Assembly (NCBI RefSeq): GCF_011405655.1
Contig: NZ_AP022829.1
Location: 1,287,001-1,351,000 of the forward strand
DNA length: 64,000 bases
Origin: Adlercreutzia hattorii
GTDB lineage: Bacteria > Actinomycetota > Coriobacteriia > Coriobacteriales > Eggerthellaceae
Direction: 5' to 3'
The notes under the pieces were generated by a model that searched no databases, was not told where the DNA came from, and saw nothing but the letters and a program-made list of their open reading frames with translations. Position numbers and translations under genes: made by a program. Shown here in pieces: positions 61,512-64,000 of the stretch; positions within the stretch are counted from its first letter, which is position 1; every line of letters starts with the position of its first letter.

Positions 61512-64000
61512 CGGAAATCTCCTCGACGAAAAAATTTTTCCGAAGTTTCTCCTCTGTTGCCTAGCAAGGGCCAGGACGTTGAGCTCGCCCAGTGGTTCTA
61601 CCTTGAGGGCACGGGTACCGTGGCCGAGGTGACCGAGGGCGAAGGCGAGGCGAAGCGCACCTACAGCAAGGTGACTTTCACCGCTGCCAACGTTGTGAAC
61701 AACAAGGGCACCGAGCTGCGTCCCGCCAAGACGTTCACCGGCGAGGAGTACTACGAGATCGAGCTGGTGCGCGACGACGCGAACGCGGTCGTGGGCGCCT
61801 GGATCAAGAACCCGGCCTTCGGCGACAAGGTCACCGAGACTGTGACCGACGAGGCCTCCGGCACCACGGCCACCGTGGTCACCGGGCATACCGGCTTCTA
61901 CACCATGAAGACCGACGCCGATGGCGCCTTCGCCTTCAACGACGACAACACCGCCGGGCTTCTGCCCTACGTGCAGTTCGACACCAACGACAACCCGGTG
62001 GCGGCCGGCGATGCCGCGGCTACCGACGACACCCTGGCCATGGCGTCCTACCGCCTGCCCGAGCCGAACCTGCCCGAGGGCCACGTGCTCACGGTGTTCC
62101 ACAACGGCGACAAGAGCTCCTCGCCGGTGTGGGCCACCAACGCCGACTCGGATGCCAAGCGCGACATCCACCGCTCGGCCATGGTGGACGGCTACGACAC
62201 GGCCATCGTGACGAGCTACCCGCAGTTCGCCGCTACCGACAAGAACGGCGCCATCACCGGCGCCGATGGCAAGCCTGTGGAGCAGGACGACAAGGGCCTG
62301 GCCGAGAAGACTGGCTTCATCGTGACCGCCAACTCCTCCACGCCGGCCGCCAACACCCCCTACACCTTCTCTATGGAAGGCGTGGCCTACGACGTGGCCA
62401 ACCAGGTGTTCAAGCGCGAGCACGTGAACACGGGTCTCTTCAAGGCGCCTACCTCCCAGATCACCGGCATCGTGTGGGACGACACCGAATCCGACGACAA
62501 CACGGCTCCCGATGGCGTCCGCGCCGATGACGAGCAAGGGCTTGTCGGCGAAACGGTGCTTGCCACCCAGTGGCACTACGTGCCCAAGGGCGCCGCGGCC
62601 TTCGCCCAGATCAAGACCGGCGATGACGCTGGTCTCGTGGAATGGGTCGCCGCTGACGGCACCAAGTCCACCGACGATACGGCCAAGGCGTCTGCCGTGG
62701 GTGCCTGGGTGCAGAACATCGGCTTCGGTTCCGACTGGGTGACCACCAAGGCCACCATCGTCAAGGATCCGACCGACATCACCGACCAGGGCAAGGTCGT
62801 CTGCATCCCGGTTGTGAGCAACGGCGAGAACCGTGCCGATGCCCGCAACAAGATGGGCGTGGTGGCCGTGAAGACCTATGCGGCCGGAGGTGACCAGAAG
62901 GTCGTGGCCGACGCGAAGGAGGCCGCCGGCTACAAGCTGGTGGACGTGGTCGACGGCGAGTACGTCTTCGACAACCTGCCCACGGCCGTGGTGGTGCTCG
63001 ACGCCAACAGCGGCATCGACGAGTACTTCCTTGCCGCCTACCGCGTGGAGCTGGCGGCCCCCAAGAACTACCTGAAGAGCGGCTACGTGAAGGGCGAGCG
63101 GGACCCCTGGCACATCACCACGCCGCATCAACCCGTAAGCTTCGCCGACGCTGACGCGACCGCCAAAGGGCTCGCCGTCGACTCCGACGTGCCCGGCACC
63201 AAGGCGGGCGTGGCCGGCAACGCCGATGAGCTCGACATCACCGATGGCGCCATCAAGGCCCTGTACCAGAGCTGGCCCATCCAGCACCGCTACGCGGCAG
63301 ACGGCTCGGTGCGCGCCAACGACGGCCAGGTCATCCTGGCCGAGGTGAACAACGGCAAGACTGATGGCATCCAGGCCAGCTTCGCCGACATCCCGGTATC
63401 CAACGCCATGGACACCGCCGATGCGGCCACCTACCAGTGGACGCATCCGGTAGTGACCGAGGTGGCCGGCGACGTGGGCGAGATCGCTCCGGCCTACCGC
63501 GCCATCGGCGGCTACGTGTGGAAGGACAACGACTACAAGGACGGCATCTACAACCTTATTCCCGGCACTTACGAGGATATGGTCAACACTGGCATGACCA
63601 TCGAGCTGAAGAACCCCGAGAAGCAGCCGGTGCCCGATCGCCCGACGAGGCTGTACCTGCGCCAGTGGTACTACGATCCCGACCGCACCAACGGCGGCAA
63701 CGCGAACCCCGAGGCGGACGCCCCGGCCGACCACTGGTTCCCGGTGCCCCAGGGCGCGTTCACGGAGTACGGCAACGATCGCGACTGGAGCCCGACCGAG
63801 ACGACCAAGGCGCCCTTCTACTACAAGACGGTGACCACCCGCAACAAGAGCGTTACCGGCAAGGAAGCGGACAGCTACTACCAGTTCGACGACCTGCCCG
63901 TGCGCGTGTTCACCAACGGCAAGGAGTACCTGGCCGGCTACACCGTGGCCATCCGCGGCAACGCCGACTTCAAGCCGGGCAACTACGAGGTGCAGACCTC
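61512..64000 (+). pseudogene. SdrD-like repeat surface protein lacking its N-terminus (continues past the window)
   Basis: An open frame of over 820 codons runs to the window end. It has no credible start: no ATG or GTG with a ribosome binding site between the terminator and the first conserved residues, and no signal peptide. The product is made of ~330-365-residue modules, seen from the repeated VELAQWFY, TVLATQWHY and RLYLRQWYY segments (near 61578, 62550, 63650) and from ITGIVWDDTESDDNTAPDG and IGGYVWKDNDYKDG, which are SdrD B-like GxVWxD motifs. The first module begins in its middle, so the upstream part is missing. It is acidic, Thr/Asp-rich and lacks early cysteines, as expected for an exported adhesin. 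It may be a pseudogene, a silent cassette, or the product of a misjoin. Confidence 0.75.

Overview
The window looks like high-GC chromosomal DNA from a gut-type actinobacterium of the class Coriobacteriia, most likely the family Eggerthellaceae. This is inferred from the GC-rich reading frames, the gene orders, a STAND/BTAD-type regulator, cytochrome bd and a Tat-exported molybdopterin oxidoreductase. No 16S or tRNA gene is present to confirm it.

Layout. 1-1.7 kb: the tail of an unidentified gene and a convergent orphan HsdR-N-like nuclease. 1.8-8.5 kb: rplU-rpmA-obgE-proB-proA-nadD-yqeK-rsfS. 9-14.4 kb: a large STAND-wHTH-BTAD regulator followed by cydAB. 14.4-17.2 kb: a gene-poor island with tandem repeats and one nuclease-like gene between two ~165-bp inverted-repeat elements. 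17.2-28.5 kb: secA, prfB, split transketolase, ftsEX, an S41 protease-like protein and RNase R. 28.5-36.8 kb: NrfD-like membrane protein, GntR regulator, slipin, DMSO-reductase-family enzyme with its Fe-S subunit, a LEA-like repeat protein and an NSS transporter. 37-48.6 kb: ftsY-ffh, a nickel/peptide ABC operon inserted into the usual ffh-rpsP junction, then rpsP-khpA-rimM-trmD-lepB. 48.6-58.2 kb: glyQS, ppsR and ppdK, the last two separated by a second nuclease-like gene with its own inverted-repeat elements. 58.2-64 kb: a candidate type I toxin-antitoxin locus, mtnA, a ParA/RHH pair, and the headless front end of an SdrD-like repeat surface protein.

Most genes are housekeeping. The unusual content lies between them, and in one case inside one. 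(1) A palindromic repeat family occurs at 20.1, 42.1 and 47.2 kb; its outer stems differ in sequence between copies but stay self-complementary, and one copy plus a partial second copy sits in frame inside trmD. (2) Two paralogous nuclease-like genes (15.3 and 53.6 kb) each lie between ~163-173-bp elements bounded by short inverted repeats; the repeat sequence is shared within a locus and differs between loci. (3) A 30-residue hydrophobic peptide gene with a strong ribosome binding site is opposed by a short RNA from a consensus promoter. (4) Several proteins deviate at key positions: FtsY with its acidic domain at the C-terminus, an S41 protease lacking the nucleophile serine, a ParA with an altered Walker A motif, and an RF2 with SPT instead of SPF.

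Functional links seen: PpsR is the expected regulator of PpdK; FtsEX and the S41 protein form one cell-envelope cluster; FtsY and Ffh are the two SRP GTPases; NikABCDE form one import system with His-rich segments; the Fe-S protein, the molybdoenzyme and perhaps the separate NrfD protein could form one respiratory complex.
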